From the NCBI GenBank assembly GCA_964019695.1, contig OZ026515.1, positions 131,958,849 through 132,022,848 of the forward strand: 64,000 nt of DNA, in the 5' to 3' direction. Source of the DNA: Loripinus fragilis (lineage: Eukaryota > Mollusca > Bivalvia > Lucinida > Lucinidae). The first letter of the stretch is position 1, and each line of letters begins with the position of its first letter. The position numbers and the translations under genes were made by a program. Below, in pieces: positions 63,763 to 64,000 of the stretch. The notes under the pieces are model-generated. The model did no database searches. It was not told the origin of the DNA and was given only the letters and a program-made list of their open reading frames with translations.

Positions 63763-64000
63763 GAGCCGTGACATGACATTTCCAACAATGTGGTATGTGC
63801 GACCAGCAAAGCCTCAGATCAGCCTGAGCATACGCGCAGTCTGATCAGAGCCTTTGTTAGTCGCTTGAATATTCTGCGAGTTTTAAGCTACTGATAGAAC
63901 ATATTTGGTGTTTCTAAGCCTACAAGGAGGCTGCACAGGCTTGTCTGAGTCTATTCATGTCAAAATGCCACATCATTGGAAGTCACGTGTCACGTGTCAC
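63763..64000. repeat. MITE family MA, copy 5, at window edge
   Basis: Starts GAGCCGTGACATGACATTTC, includes GATCAGCCTGAGCATACGCG / TCTGATC, and reaches ATTGGAAGTCACGTGTCAC at the end of the window. The terminus may be cut off. Confidence 0.75.

Overview
The window looks like repeat-dense, AT-rich intergenic DNA from a metazoan, most likely a bivalve or related mollusc. This rests on the repeat content: an APE-type LINE with a 2A-like peptide, tRNA-headed SINEs, dozens of palindromic MITEs, a mariner, and reverse-transcriptase and gag remnants of kinds I associate with bivalves. The species is an inference. I found no convincing host protein-coding gene, no rRNA, no stand-alone tRNA and no CRISPR array. 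The only intact long coding region is the LINE at 4394-7747 (minus).

Layout. 0-4 kb: small palindromic elements and a hairpin repeat (R1). 4.3-7.9 kb: the LINE, with a (GA)n tract at its 3' end. 8-17 kb: R1, MITEs and the first copy of a 1.05-kb terminal-inverted-repeat (TIR) element, T1. 17.4-18.7 kb: a dead mariner with both TIRs. 19-24 kb: inverted repeats and nested MITEs. 24.5-27.4 kb: a MITE (family M2) split by a 2.6-kb mosaic element with ~0.6-kb TIRs, which carries a retroelement fragment. 27.4-32.8 kb: mostly unrecognised AT-rich DNA. 32.8-37.8 kb: a large inverted duplication with ~1.7-kb arms. 38-46 kb: MITEs, a nested retroelement, the second T1 copy and a SINE. 46-53 kb: retroelement tails and two tandem satellites, ~152 bp (with a 457-bp higher-order period) and ~180 bp. 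54.4-55.1 kb: a 216-bp-arm fold-back with a hammerhead-like core. 55.1-56.0 kb: a degraded LTR-element gag with a tRNA-Pro-type primer-binding site. 56.5-62.5 kb: more remnants of one reverse-transcriptase family. 62.8-64 kb: two further MITEs.

How it fits together. The window is a record of layered insertions, not a pathway. One reverse-transcriptase family with two 3'-tail types (A and B) supplies about eleven 5'-truncated fragments. Several insertions interrupt older elements, giving a relative chronology. The most notable features are the 2A-bearing LINE, the fold-back with the ribozyme-like core, the triple nest at 24.5-27.4 kb, the inverted duplication, and a palindromic MITE bracketed by unusually long direct repeats at 40.2 kb.

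Limits. Boundaries of repeats were set by eye from copy-to-copy comparison and may be off by tens of bases. Family names are from recognition, not searches.
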